Positions 49,366 to 57,372 of a DNA stretch of 64,000 bases are shown here, in pieces (the first letter of the stretch is position 1; each line of letters starts with the position of its first letter). Both the position numbers and the translations under genes were made by a program. Below the pieces are notes generated by a model. The model saw nothing but the letters and a program-made list of their open reading frames with translations, made no database searches and was not told the origin of the DNA. Origin of the DNA: Streptomyces ruber (lineage in GTDB: Bacteria > Actinomycetota > Actinomycetes > Streptomycetales > Streptomycetaceae); NCBI RefSeq assembly GCF_014648075.1, contig NZ_BMQK01000006.1, forward strand, positions 1 to 64,000, given 5' to 3'.

Positions 49366-50823
49366 GTGAGACCCGCATTCACCCGCCGGACGGTCCTCGG
49401 CCTCGCCGCCGGTTCGGCGGCCGCCGCCGTCACCGGCCTCGCCGCCGGCACCGCCCGCGCCGCCGTCCCCGCGTCGCCCGGCGTGTCGTACACCAACCCG
49501 CTCGCCGAACAGCGCGCCGACCCGCACATCTGGAAGCACACCGACGGCTACTACTACTTCACGGCCACGGTGCCCGCGTACGACCGGATCGTGCTGCGCC
49601 GGGCCACGACGGTCCAGGGGCTCGCCACGGCCGCCGAGCGGACCATCTGGACCCGGCACACCAGCGGGGAGATGGGCGCCCACATATGGGCTCCGGAGAT
49701 CCACTTCATCGACGGCAAGTGGTACGTGTACTTCGCGGCGGGCCGGACCGACGACGTCTGGGCGATCCGCCCGTACGTGCTGGAGACGAGCGCCGCGAAC
49801 CCGCTGACCGGCACCTGGACGGAGCGGGGCCGGATCGCGCTGCCGCTCGACACGTTCTCGCTGGACGCGACGACGTTCGTGGTGAGCGGGGTGCGCTACC
49901 TCTGCTGGGCGCAGAACGACCCCGCCGTCGGCACCGGCACCAACCTGTACCTGGCGCGCATGGCGAACCCGTGGACCATCACCGGCACGCCCGTCATGAT
50001 CAGCAAGCCGACCGCCGCGTGGGAGACCGTGGGCCATCGGGTCAACGAGGGCCCGGCGGTGATCCAGCGGGGCGGCAAGGTGTTCCTGACCTTCTCGGCG
50101 AGCGCCACCGACGCCAACTACTGCATGGGGCTGCTGACCGCGTCGGCCTCCGCGAACCTGCTGAACGCCTCCTCCTGGGCCAAGACCCCGGACCCGGTCT
50201 TCCGCAGCAACGACGCGACCGGCCAGTACGGCCCCGGCCACAACTCGTTCACGGTCTCCGAGGACGGCAAGTCCGACCTCCTCGTCTACCACGACCGCGA
50301 CTACCGCGACATCAGCGGCGACCCGCTGAACGACCCGAACCGCCGCACCCGCGTCCAGAAGCTGTACTGGAGGTCCGACGGCACGCCGGACTTCGGCATC
50401 CCGGTCGCCGACGGCGCCACCCCGCGGCGGCTGTCCTCGTACAACTTCCCCGACCGTTTCATCCGCCACTGGGAGTTCCGCGCCCGGACCGAGGCGGACG
50501 TCGCCCCGCTCGCCGACTCGCAGTTCCGCACGGTCACCGGGCTCGCGGGCGGCGGCACCGTGTCGCTGGAGTCGGCGAACTTCCCCGGCCACTTCCTGCG
50601 GCACAGGAACTCCGAGGTGTGGGTGGAGCGGAACGACGGGACGGCGCGGTTCGCGGGCGACGCCTCCTTCTTCGCCCGCGCGGGCCTCGCGGACTCCGCC
50701 GGTATCTCGTACGAGTCGTCCAACCACGCGGGCCGCTACGTCCGGCACTACGACCACCTGCTGTACGTGCAGGCCGTGAGCACGGCCACGGACCGGGCCG
50801 ACGCGACCTTCTACACCCAGTGA
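49366..50823 (+). CDS. Tat-exported GH43 arabinofuranosidase with AbfB domain
   Basis: A 485-aa secreted glycoside hydrolase. A Tat signal (FTRRTVLGLAAGSAAAAVTG, cleaved near TARA, residue 32) precedes a five-bladed GH43 propeller (about 40-335). The catalytic Asp is in QRADPHIWKHTDGYYYF (Asp52), the second Asp in FSLDATTFVV and the acid Glu in HRVNEGPAVI. A C-terminal AbfB/CBM42 arabinose-binding trefoil follows (about 345-485: RFIRHWEFRARTE, HFLRHRNSEVWVE, YVRHYDHLLYVQ). It probably releases arabinose from plant arabinoxylan or arabinan. GTG 49366 has AAGGGAG upstream. Confidence 0.9.
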   Translation: MRPAFTRRTVLGLAAGSAAAAVTGLAAGTARAAVPASPGVSYTNPLAEQRADPHIWKHTDGYYYFTATVPAYDRIVLRRATTVQGLATAAERTIWTRHTSGEMGAHIWAPEIHFIDGKWYVYFAAGRTDDVWAIRPYVLETSAANPLTGTWTERGRIALPLDTFSLDATTFVVSGVRYLCWAQNDPAVGTGTNLYLARMANPWTITGTPVMISKPTAAWETVGHRVNEGPAVIQRGGKVFLTFSASATDANYCMGLLTASASANLLNASSWAKTPDPVFRSNDATGQYGPGHNSFTVSEDGKSDLLVYHDRDYRDISGDPLNDPNRRTRVQKLYWRSDGTPDFGIPVADGATPRRLSSYNFPDRFIRHWEFRARTEADVAPLADSQFRTVTGLAGGGTVSLESANFPGHFLRHRNSEVWVERNDGTARFAGDASFFARAGLADSAGISYESSNHAGRYVRHYDHLLYVQAVSTATDRADATFYTQ

Positions 50824-50840
50824 CCGGAGGAGAGCCGCAG

Positions 50841-52247
50841 ATGGGAACCCCGAACCGTCTCCCCGCGCCCTCCCGCCGCACCCTGCTGCGCGCCGCCGTC
50901 GCCGCGCTGCCCGCGTCGGCGGTCGTCCTCGGCGGCCCGCCCGGCACGCGCTGGCCGACGGGCACCGCCGTCGCGGCCGCCCCGCCGAACGGTTCCGCCA
51001 CCCGCTACACGATCCTGCCGTTCCCCGACAGCGACGACGGCACCGTCAACGTCTACCAGTCCGACGACGCCACCGACTTCCGGCTCGTGCGGTCCGCGGC
51101 GTACCGCCCGCCCAGTGGCCGCATCCGGGACGCGAGCATCCTCAAGCACACCGACGGCTACTACTACCTCACCTACACCACCCGCACCTGGCAGGACCCG
51201 AGCACGACGATCGGCTTCGCGCGCAGCGCCGACCGGGTCGCCTGGACGCACCTGTACGACCACACCGTGCCGATCGCCGGCCTCTCACGCGCGTGGGCGC
51301 CCGAGTGGTTCGTGGACGCCGACGGCAGCGTGAACGTCATCGTGTCGTGCTCGACGGCGGACAACGAGTGGATCTTCACTCCGTACCGGCTGCGGGCCAC
51401 CGACTCCTCGCTCACGGCGTGGAGTTCACCGGTCGCGCTGTCGGGTATCGGGGCGAACCACATCGACACGTTCGTCGTGCGGATCGGCTCCACGTACCAC
51501 GCGTTCCCGAAGAACGAGACGACGAAGTACATCGAGTACGCCACCGCCTCCAGCCTGACCGGGCCGTACACGATCCGCCGCACCGGGAACTGGGCCGGCT
51601 GGGGCGGCACCCGCGAGGGGCCGGCGCTGGTGCGGCTCGACAACGGCGCCTGGCGGATGTTCTTCGACGGCTACGGCGAGGGCGCCTACTACTACAGCGA
51701 CAGTTCCGACACCTTCGCCACGTGGACCGCGCCGCGGCGGCTGCCCGGCATCTCGGGGACGGCGCGGCACTTCACGGTCCTCAAGGAGACCGTCTCCGGG
51801 GGCCCGGGCCTGCCGGCCGGGGTGACCCGCTCCTTCCGGTCCGCCAACTACACCACCCGGTACTGGCAGCAGCAGTCGTCCCTGCTCGACCTGGTCGAGG
51901 TGACGTCCGGTGCCACGGCCGCGCAGAAGCAGGCGGCCACGTTCACCGTGGTGCCGGGGCTCGCGGACGGGAACGCCTTCTCGTTCCGCGACGCGTCCGG
52001 GAGATATCTGCGGCACTGGGACTTCCGGGCCCGTTTCGACGGGAACGACGGCTCGTCGGTGTTCGCGCGGGACGCGACCTTCGTCGCCCGTACGGGGACG
52101 GCTTCGGGGTCCGTGCGCTTCGAGTCGTACAACTACCCGGGGCACTACCTGCGGCACTACGGCTACCAGGTGCGCGTCGAGGTGTCGGACGGCACCGGGC
52201 TGTTCCGGCAGGACAGCTCCTTCGTGCCGGTGACCGCCTGGGCGTAG
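50841..52247 (+). CDS. Exported GH43-like glycosidase with AbfB domain
   Basis: A 468-aa secreted protein encoded 17 nt after the first GH43 gene, with GGAGGAGA before ATG 50841. The signal has a twin arginine (PSRRTLLRAAVAALPASAVV). A shorter GH43 propeller (about 50-315) keeps the three acidic sites: RDASILKHTDGYYYL, NHIDTFVVRIG and TREGPALVRLD. An AbfB-type trefoil follows (about 325-468: RYWQQQSSLLDLVE, YLRHWDFRARFDG, YLRHYGYQVRVE). The two enzymes likely act together on one arabinose-containing polysaccharide; they differ too much to be a recent duplicate. Confidence 0.87.
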   Translation: MGTPNRLPAPSRRTLLRAAVAALPASAVVLGGPPGTRWPTGTAVAAAPPNGSATRYTILPFPDSDDGTVNVYQSDDATDFRLVRSAAYRPPSGRIRDASILKHTDGYYYLTYTTRTWQDPSTTIGFARSADRVAWTHLYDHTVPIAGLSRAWAPEWFVDADGSVNVIVSCSTADNEWIFTPYRLRATDSSLTAWSSPVALSGIGANHIDTFVVRIGSTYHAFPKNETTKYIEYATASSLTGPYTIRRTGNWAGWGGTREGPALVRLDNGAWRMFFDGYGEGAYYYSDSSDTFATWTAPRRLPGISGTARHFTVLKETVSGGPGLPAGVTRSFRSANYTTRYWQQQSSLLDLVEVTSGATAAQKQAATFTVVPGLADGNAFSFRDASGRYLRHWDFRARFDGNDGSSVFARDATFVARTGTASGSVRFESYNYPGHYLRHYGYQVRVEVSDGTGLFRQDSSFVPVTAWA

Positions 52248-52269
52248 CGGTCGCCCGCGGCGGTCCGGT

Positions 52270-52773
52270 TCAGGTCCGGCGGGGCAGCCGGTGCAGCGTC
52301 ACCTCGTCGAGCCGGCCGTCCGCCACCCGCGCCGTCATGTACGTGCAGTGCGGCTGGCGGCGGCGGTCGGTGGGCGAGCCCGGGTTGAGCAGGCGCAGCC
52401 CGGTGTCGGCGGTGGTGTCCCAGGGGATGTGGCTGTGCCCGAAGACCAGCACGTCCAGCTCGGGGAAGCGCGCCGCGCACCGGCGCTCGCGGCCCTGGGC
52501 GGGGCCCGTCTCGTGGACGACGCCGAAGCGCAGGCCGCCGAGTTCCGCGTACGCCACCTCGGGGAGCCGGGCGCGCAGCCCGGGGCCGTCGTTGTTGCCG
52601 TACACCGCGATCAGCCGGCGGGCGCGGTCCTCCAGCAGGTCGAGCGTGGCGGTGTCCACCCAGTCGCCGGCATGGACGACCACGTCGGCGCGCGGGAGCT
52701 CGTCGAGGAGCTGCGGGGGCAGGACCTTGGCCCGCTTGGGGAGATGGGTGTCGGAGACGAGGAGGAGGCGCAC
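52270..52773 (-). CDS. YfcE-type metallophosphoesterase
   Basis: A 167-aa calcineurin-like phosphoesterase with all metal motifs: LLVSDTHLPKR (near the start), VVHAGDWVD, VYGNNDGPGL and FGHSHIPW, with GVVHETG between. The compact size matches the YfcE/MJ0936 group, which hydrolyse phosphodiesters. GTG 52773 places the first strand at the very N-terminus as in relatives; the open frame up to 52851 is not needed. It stands alone between the GH43 operon and the protease gene. Confidence 0.88.
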   Translation of the reverse strand: MRLLLVSDTHLPKRAKVLPPQLLDELPRADVVVHAGDWVDTATLDLLEDRARRLIAVYGNNDGPGLRARLPEVAYAELGGLRFGVVHETGPAQGRERRCAARFPELDVLVFGHSHIPWDTTADTGLRLLNPGSPTDRRRQPHCTYMTARVADGRLDEVTLHRLPRRT

Positions 52774-52913
52774 GTCCCCAGGGTGCCATCCGTGCCGGGG
52801 CACCTCATCCGCAGGCAGTGGTCCGGCCCTTCCGCCGGAGGGCCGGACCACTGTCGCCGCCCGGCCGGAACCGCCTCTCGACCGGGTCGGCGTCCGGGGG
52901 CGCGGCGGCCGGA

Positions 52914-54170
52914 TCAGTGGCCGCCGGTCTCCGTGCCGTCGTTCACGCCGTCGTCCGCGCCCTCACCGGCCTGATCACCGGCACCGGCACCCGCCCCGGC
53001 CTCACCGCCGGCGCCCGCTTCTCCACCGCCGGCGCCCTGGTCGCCGCCTGCCGCGTCGCCCGCGCCGATGGTCGCGCCGACCGCCCGCAGAGCGGTGGTC
53101 ACGGGCTGGAAGAACGTCTCTCCGCCGGTGGTGCAGTCGCCGCTGCCGCCCGAGGTCAGCCCGACGGCGCCGCCGTCCGCGGTGAACAGGGCGCCGCCGC
53201 TGTCGCCCGGCTCCGCGCAGACGTCGGTCTGGATGAGCCCGGTGACCGTGCCCTCCGGGTAGTTGACGGTCGCGTTCAGCCCCAGGACGTTGCCCTGGTC
53301 GAGTCCGGTGGTGCTGCCCATGCGGATCACCGGCTGGCCGACGACGGCCTCCGCGGCCCGGTCGATCTGCACGAGCTGCCCGCCGCCGGTGTCCACGGCA
53401 CTGGCCGCCTGCGTCGCCGGATCGTCGTACTCGACGAGCGCGAAGTCGCCCTCGCCCGGGAAGACGGCCTGGTCGACGGTGCCGACGGGGGCGCCGTTCT
53501 GTCCCTCCGACCACTCGGCGGCCGCGACACCGCAGTGCCCCGCGGTCAGGAAGCCGGGGCTGCCGTCGGCGTTCGTGACGTTGAAGCCGAGCGAGCAGCG
53601 GGCGCCGCCGCCGAATATGGCGTCGCCGCCCTCGGCGAACGTCCGGAAGGTGCCGGCGGACCTCTTGACGGTCGCGACGCCCTCGCCGAGCGAGGCCACC
53701 GTCTCCTCGAGTCTGTGCCAGCTGTCGCCGGTGACGGTGCTGTCGGCGGTGACCCGGATCTCGTTGGTCCTCGGATCGACGGACCAGGCGGTGCCCGGGA
53801 CGGTCGCGTCGGTGCGCAGCGTCCTGGCGGCGGCGTCCAGCTCGGCGGTGCCGTTGCGCACCTCGTTGGGGACGGCGCCGGCCTTCCTGATCTCGTTGAC
53901 CACCTCGCTGTCGTCGCCGACCACGTTGACGATGATCTGCTGCTTCCCGGCGTCGTAGTAGGACCCGGCGAAGGCGTCACCGAGCTGTGCGGCCAGCTGC
54001 GAGGCGAGGCCGGGGACGTCGGCCGCCCTGACGGTCCGGGGTGCGGCGGCCCCGCCGTCGTCCGTCTGGCCGGCCATGGCGTTCGGCAGCAGGAGGGCCG
54101 CCGCTCCGAGCGCCGCCACGCCTCCGGCCGCTATGACGGCCTTGCGCTTGGGTGTGCGTTTGTGACTCAA
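52914..54170 (-). CDS. Secreted S1 (streptogrisin-type) serine protease
   Basis: A 418-aa protease precursor: signal peptide (about 1-33, KAVIAAGGVAALGAAALLLP), pro-region with TAWSVDPRTNEIRVTADSTV (about 125-144), and a chymotrypsin-fold domain with LTAGHCG (His212), GDFALVEYDD (Asp242) and EPGDSGGALF (Ser324). It ends in a Gly/Ala/Glu/Asp-rich tail of about 55 residues without a membrane helix, unlike its paralogue at 29.6 kb. The start is TTG 54170, supported by AGGAGG 8 nt upstream; no ATG or GTG is near. Confidence 0.92.
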   Translation of the reverse strand: MSHKRTPKRKAVIAAGGVAALGAAALLLPNAMAGQTDDGGAAAPRTVRAADVPGLASQLAAQLGDAFAGSYYDAGKQQIIVNVVGDDSEVVNEIRKAGAVPNEVRNGTAELDAAARTLRTDATVPGTAWSVDPRTNEIRVTADSTVTGDSWHRLEETVASLGEGVATVKRSAGTFRTFAEGGDAIFGGGARCSLGFNVTNADGSPGFLTAGHCGVAAAEWSEGQNGAPVGTVDQAVFPGEGDFALVEYDDPATQAASAVDTGGGQLVQIDRAAEAVVGQPVIRMGSTTGLDQGNVLGLNATVNYPEGTVTGLIQTDVCAEPGDSGGALFTADGGAVGLTSGGSGDCTTGGETFFQPVTTALRAVGATIGAGDAAGGDQGAGGGEAGAGGEAGAGAGAGDQAGEGADDGVNDGTETGGH

Positions 54171-54238
54171 CTCTGAACCTCCTGGGGACGACGGGCGCGG
54201 CCGCCGTCCGGCGGTCGACCGGGGCGCCTGGATGCCGG

Positions 54239-54269
54239 TTCATACGCACGTGCCGCGTGGGACGTTCAA
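54239..54269 (-). promoter_or_regulatory. Possible promoter of the S1 protease gene
   Basis: On the minus strand, TTGAAC (54264-54269) and TATGAA (54239-54244) are 19 nt apart, longer than ideal, about 70 nt upstream of the TTG start. No other promoter-like pair is obvious in the gap 54171-54349. Confidence 0.33.
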
Positions 54270-54349
54270 AGGCGGGCGGAATCAGTCCCGTCCCGCCCCG
54301 GCACCAACCGCCGTGACGCGCCCGGGAACCGGGCTCGCCGCACCGCGCG

Positions 54350-55606
54350 TCAGCCCGCCCGGGGCGCGGCCTTCCGGTGCGGCAGCAGCACCAGGGCCAG
54401 TACCGGGATCGCCGCGAGGACCAGCCAGGGCACGGCGGGCGGCAGCCCCGTGTCGAGGAGGGTGCCCGTGGCCGCGCTGCCCACCAGGACGATCAGTCCG
54501 GACACGGAGGACATCGCCCCGGTGTACAGACCGAGCCGCCCCTCCGCCGCCAGGTCGGGCACCCACGCGCGGGCGGCGGGCGCGACGAGCATCTGGCCGA
54601 GGGTGAGCAGCACGACGAAACCGGCCGCGGGCAGCAGTCCGGCGGTGCCCGTCCACGCGGCGGGCCGGGCCAGCGCCACCACCGCGAACCCGGCGCTGAT
54701 CAGCAGCAGTCCACCCGTCATCGAGCGGCGCAGGTCGAGCCGGTCCGCCACCCATCGGGTCACCGGCAGCTGGGCGGTCACCACGAGCAGCGAGGACAGC
54801 GCGAACAGCCAGGCCAGCGGCGTCTGCGAGCCCGCCGCGCGCTCCACCTCGTGCGGCAGGATCAGGTAGAGCTGGTTGTACGCCAGCAGGTAGGCGCCGT
54901 ACGCGGCGCACAGGGCGAGGAAGCGGCCGTTGCGCAGCAGCGGGCCGAGTCCGCCGCGGGCGGTGACCCGCGCCCGTCCGGGTATGTGCTGCGGCAGCAG
55001 CCACGCGTGTCCGGCGAGGACGAGGACGAAGACGGCCGCGCCCGCCAGGCACACGGTGCGGAAGTCGACCGACAGCAGCAGCGCGCCGAGCAGCGGCCCG
55101 ACGAACGCGCCGGCCTGCCCGGCCACGGTCAGCAGGGCCAGCACGCCCGTCCGGGAGCCGCCGCCCGCCTCCTCCCACACCACGGCCTGCCGGGCGACCT
55201 CCGACTCGACGGCCGGGGAGAACAGTGCGGCCGCGAAGCCGATCAGCACGACGGCGGCGACGACCTGCCAGGTGTCGTGCGCGTAGCCGAGCCACACGAA
55301 CCCGGCGATGCGCAGCACGCAGCCGGTGAGCACCACGGGCCGTACGCCGTACCGGTCGGCCAGCGCGCCGCCCACCACGAACAGCCCCTGCTGGCTGAAG
55401 GTGCGCAGCCCCAGCAGGAACCCGACCGTCCAGCCCGCCATGCCGAGGGCGGTGCCGAGGTGCTCGGAGAGGAACGGCAGCACGGCGAAGAAGCCGACGT
55501 TGAAGGCGAGCTGGGTGAGGATCAGCAGCCGCAGCAGCGGGTTCAGCCGTGACCAGGTGGACCGGGCACGGCGCCGCGGGGCGAGGGCGGACCGGTGCGC
55601 GGTCAT
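54350..55606 (-). CDS. MFS exporter in metallophore-like transport operon
   Basis: A 418-aa twelve-helix major facilitator: LNPLLRLLILTQLAFNVGFF starts helix 1 and GALADRYGVRPVVLTGCVL is the motif-A loop (about 78-97). A proline-rich drug-pump signature is not evident. ATG 55606 overlaps the fused permease gene by 4 nt. A family 5 binding protein, permeases and an MFS exporter in one operon recalls staphylococcal cntABC...E (staphylopine); the analogy is by layout, not by proven similarity. Confidence 0.86.
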   Translation of the reverse strand: MTAHRSALAPRRRARSTWSRLNPLLRLLILTQLAFNVGFFAVLPFLSEHLGTALGMAGWTVGFLLGLRTFSQQGLFVVGGALADRYGVRPVVLTGCVLRIAGFVWLGYAHDTWQVVAAVVLIGFAAALFSPAVESEVARQAVVWEEAGGGSRTGVLALLTVAGQAGAFVGPLLGALLLSVDFRTVCLAGAAVFVLVLAGHAWLLPQHIPGRARVTARGGLGPLLRNGRFLALCAAYGAYLLAYNQLYLILPHEVERAAGSQTPLAWLFALSSLLVVTAQLPVTRWVADRLDLRRSMTGGLLLISAGFAVVALARPAAWTGTAGLLPAAGFVVLLTLGQMLVAPAARAWVPDLAAEGRLGLYTGAMSSVSGLIVLVGSAATGTLLDTGLPPAVPWLVLAAIPVLALVLLPHRKAAPRAG

Positions 55607-57372
55607 ACGCGCTCCCCCACGGGGACGACGGCGGACTCCGGCTCCCGTACGGCCGCCGTGGGCTGCCGGCGCGGCAGCCGCACCCCGCCCGCCGCCGTGA
55701 CCGCCAGCAGGCCGAGGAGGGCGAGGACGGCCGCGGGCGCGAGCACGGCCCAGGGGGCGCGTTCGACGTACGGCTGGTTCTCCGCGAGGAGGAGGCCCCA
55801 CTCGGGGTCCGGCGGCTGGGTGCCGAGGCCGAGGAAGCCGAGGGCGGTCAGGGCGAGGGCGACGGAGGGCAGCCGGAGCAGGGCGTGGCGTGCGACCGGG
55901 GGGACGACGGCGGGCAGGAGTTCGTGACGGAGCAGGTACAGCCGGCTCGCGCCGAGCCCTTTGGTGGCCGTGATGTGGACGGCCGCGCGCTCCTGGGCGA
56001 GCAGGGCCGAGGTGTGCGCCGCGAGCGGGACCCAGGCGACCGCGGCGACCGCGAGGGCCGGGGTCGCGGCACCGCTGCCGGCGACTCCGGCCACCAGCAG
56101 GCCCGCGAGGACGGGCGGTACGGCGTTGACGGTGTCGGCCAGCGGTTCCGAGAGGCGGGGCAGCAGCCCCAGCAGGACGCCGGCGACCAGGGCGGCCGCG
56201 CTGATCGCGAGGGCCAGGGTGAGCGTGCCGAACGCGCCGTGTCCGATGCGGGCGAGGACGTCCCGGCCGAGGGAGTCGGTGCCGAAGGGGTGCGCGGGGG
56301 ACGGTGCCCGGAGCCGGGCGCCGGTGTCCACGGCGAGCGGGTCGCGGACGAGGCCGAGGACGACGACGGCGAGGAGGAGCGCCGCGTACACGAGCGGTGC
56401 CGTCCGGGGCCCGGACCGCTCCGGCCGGTGCAGCGACGGCAGGGCGCTGTCGCGCAGGGCCGGGCCGATGAGCAGCCGGCCCGCGAGCCGGGCGAGCGAG
56501 CCGGCCACGGCGGCCAGCAGGACCAGCGCGAGGGTGCCGGCCTGGAGGACGGGGAGGTCCTGGGCGACGGCTGCCTGGAGGGTGGTACGGCCGAGCCCGG
56601 GGATGTCGAAGATCTGTTCCACGGCGACCGCGCCGCCGGTGAGCCCCGTGACGAACAGGCCGATGTTGGGCAGCAGCCCGGGCACGCAGCGGCGCACCGC
56701 CATGCGGGCGACTTCGCGTCCGCCGATGCCGCGCGCGGCGGCGGCCAGCGCCCAGTCCTCGGCGAACGCGGCGGGCAGCATGTCGTCCAGCAGCCGGCCG
56801 AGCAGCGCGCCCGCGGGCAGCCCGAGGGCCAGCGCGGGCAGCACCAGGTACTGCGGGCCGTACCAGCCGAGGGCGGGCAGCCAGCCGAGGTGCACGCCGA
56901 CGACGGCGGCCAGCACGGAGGCGAGCAGGAACTCGGGCAGTGCGGCCAGGACCGCCGCCGTGCCGCCCGCGCCGCGCCGCTGGTGCAGCCGGCGGCGGAC
57001 GCCGAGGCGCAGGGTCCGGGCGCACACCGCGGCGGCCGTGCCGGCGGCGACCACGAGCGCGGCGGCCATCAGCATCAGGGAGACGCCGAGGGCCTGCACG
57101 ACGGCGGGCACGACTTCCGAGCCGGAGATCCACGACCGGCCCGCGTCGCCGCGCAGCAGCCCGCCGAGCCACTGGCCGAGCAGTCCGAAGGGGCCCGCGT
57201 CGAGGCCGAGCTGGTCCCGGACCGCCGCCAGTACCTCGGGCGTGGGGGTGCGCTCGGCGGAGCGGGCCTTGAGGACGGTGAGGGCCGGGTCGGTGCGCGA
57301 CAGCCACGGCAGCAGCCCGATGCCGCAGACGAGGGCTGCCGCCAGGGCGGCCCGCCAGAGTGTCCGGCTCAG
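55603..57372 (-). CDS. Fused double ABC permease (DppB-DppC type), apparent CTG start
   Basis: A protein of about 589 aa holding both importer permeases. Half 1 (about 1-305): N-terminal helix, AVRDQLGLDAGPFGLLGQWL with RGDAGRSWISGSEVVPAV, and EAA loop WALAAAARGIGGREVARMAV. Half 2 (about 315-580): HPFGTDSLGRDVLARIGHGA, EAA-like HITATKGLGASRLYLLRHEL and LGTQPPDPEWGLLLAEN. The first ATG/GTG/TTG (GTG 57111) would delete the first helix and the GDxxxS segment. CTG 57372 overlaps the binding-protein stop as CTGA and restores the full family N-terminus. Confidence 0.82.
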   Translation of the reverse strand: MSRTLWRAALAAALVCGIGLLPWLSRTDPALTVLKARSAERTPTPEVLAAVRDQLGLDAGPFGLLGQWLGGLLRGDAGRSWISGSEVVPAVVQALGVSLMLMAAALVVAAGTAAAVCARTLRLGVRRRLHQRRGAGGTAAVLAALPEFLLASVLAAVVGVHLGWLPALGWYGPQYLVLPALALGLPAGALLGRLLDDMLPAAFAEDWALAAAARGIGGREVARMAVRRCVPGLLPNIGLFVTGLTGGAVAVEQIFDIPGLGRTTLQAAVAQDLPVLQAGTLALVLLAAVAGSLARLAGRLLIGPALRDSALPSLHRPERSGPRTAPLVYAALLLAVVVLGLVRDPLAVDTGARLRAPSPAHPFGTDSLGRDVLARIGHGAFGTLTLALAISAAALVAGVLLGLLPRLSEPLADTVNAVPPVLAGLLVAGVAGSGAATPALAVAAVAWVPLAAHTSALLAQERAAVHITATKGLGASRLYLLRHELLPAVVPPVARHALLRLPSVALALTALGFLGLGTQPPDPEWGLLLAENQPYVERAPWAVLAPAAVLALLGLLAVTAAGGVRLPRRQPTAAVREPESAVVPVGERV

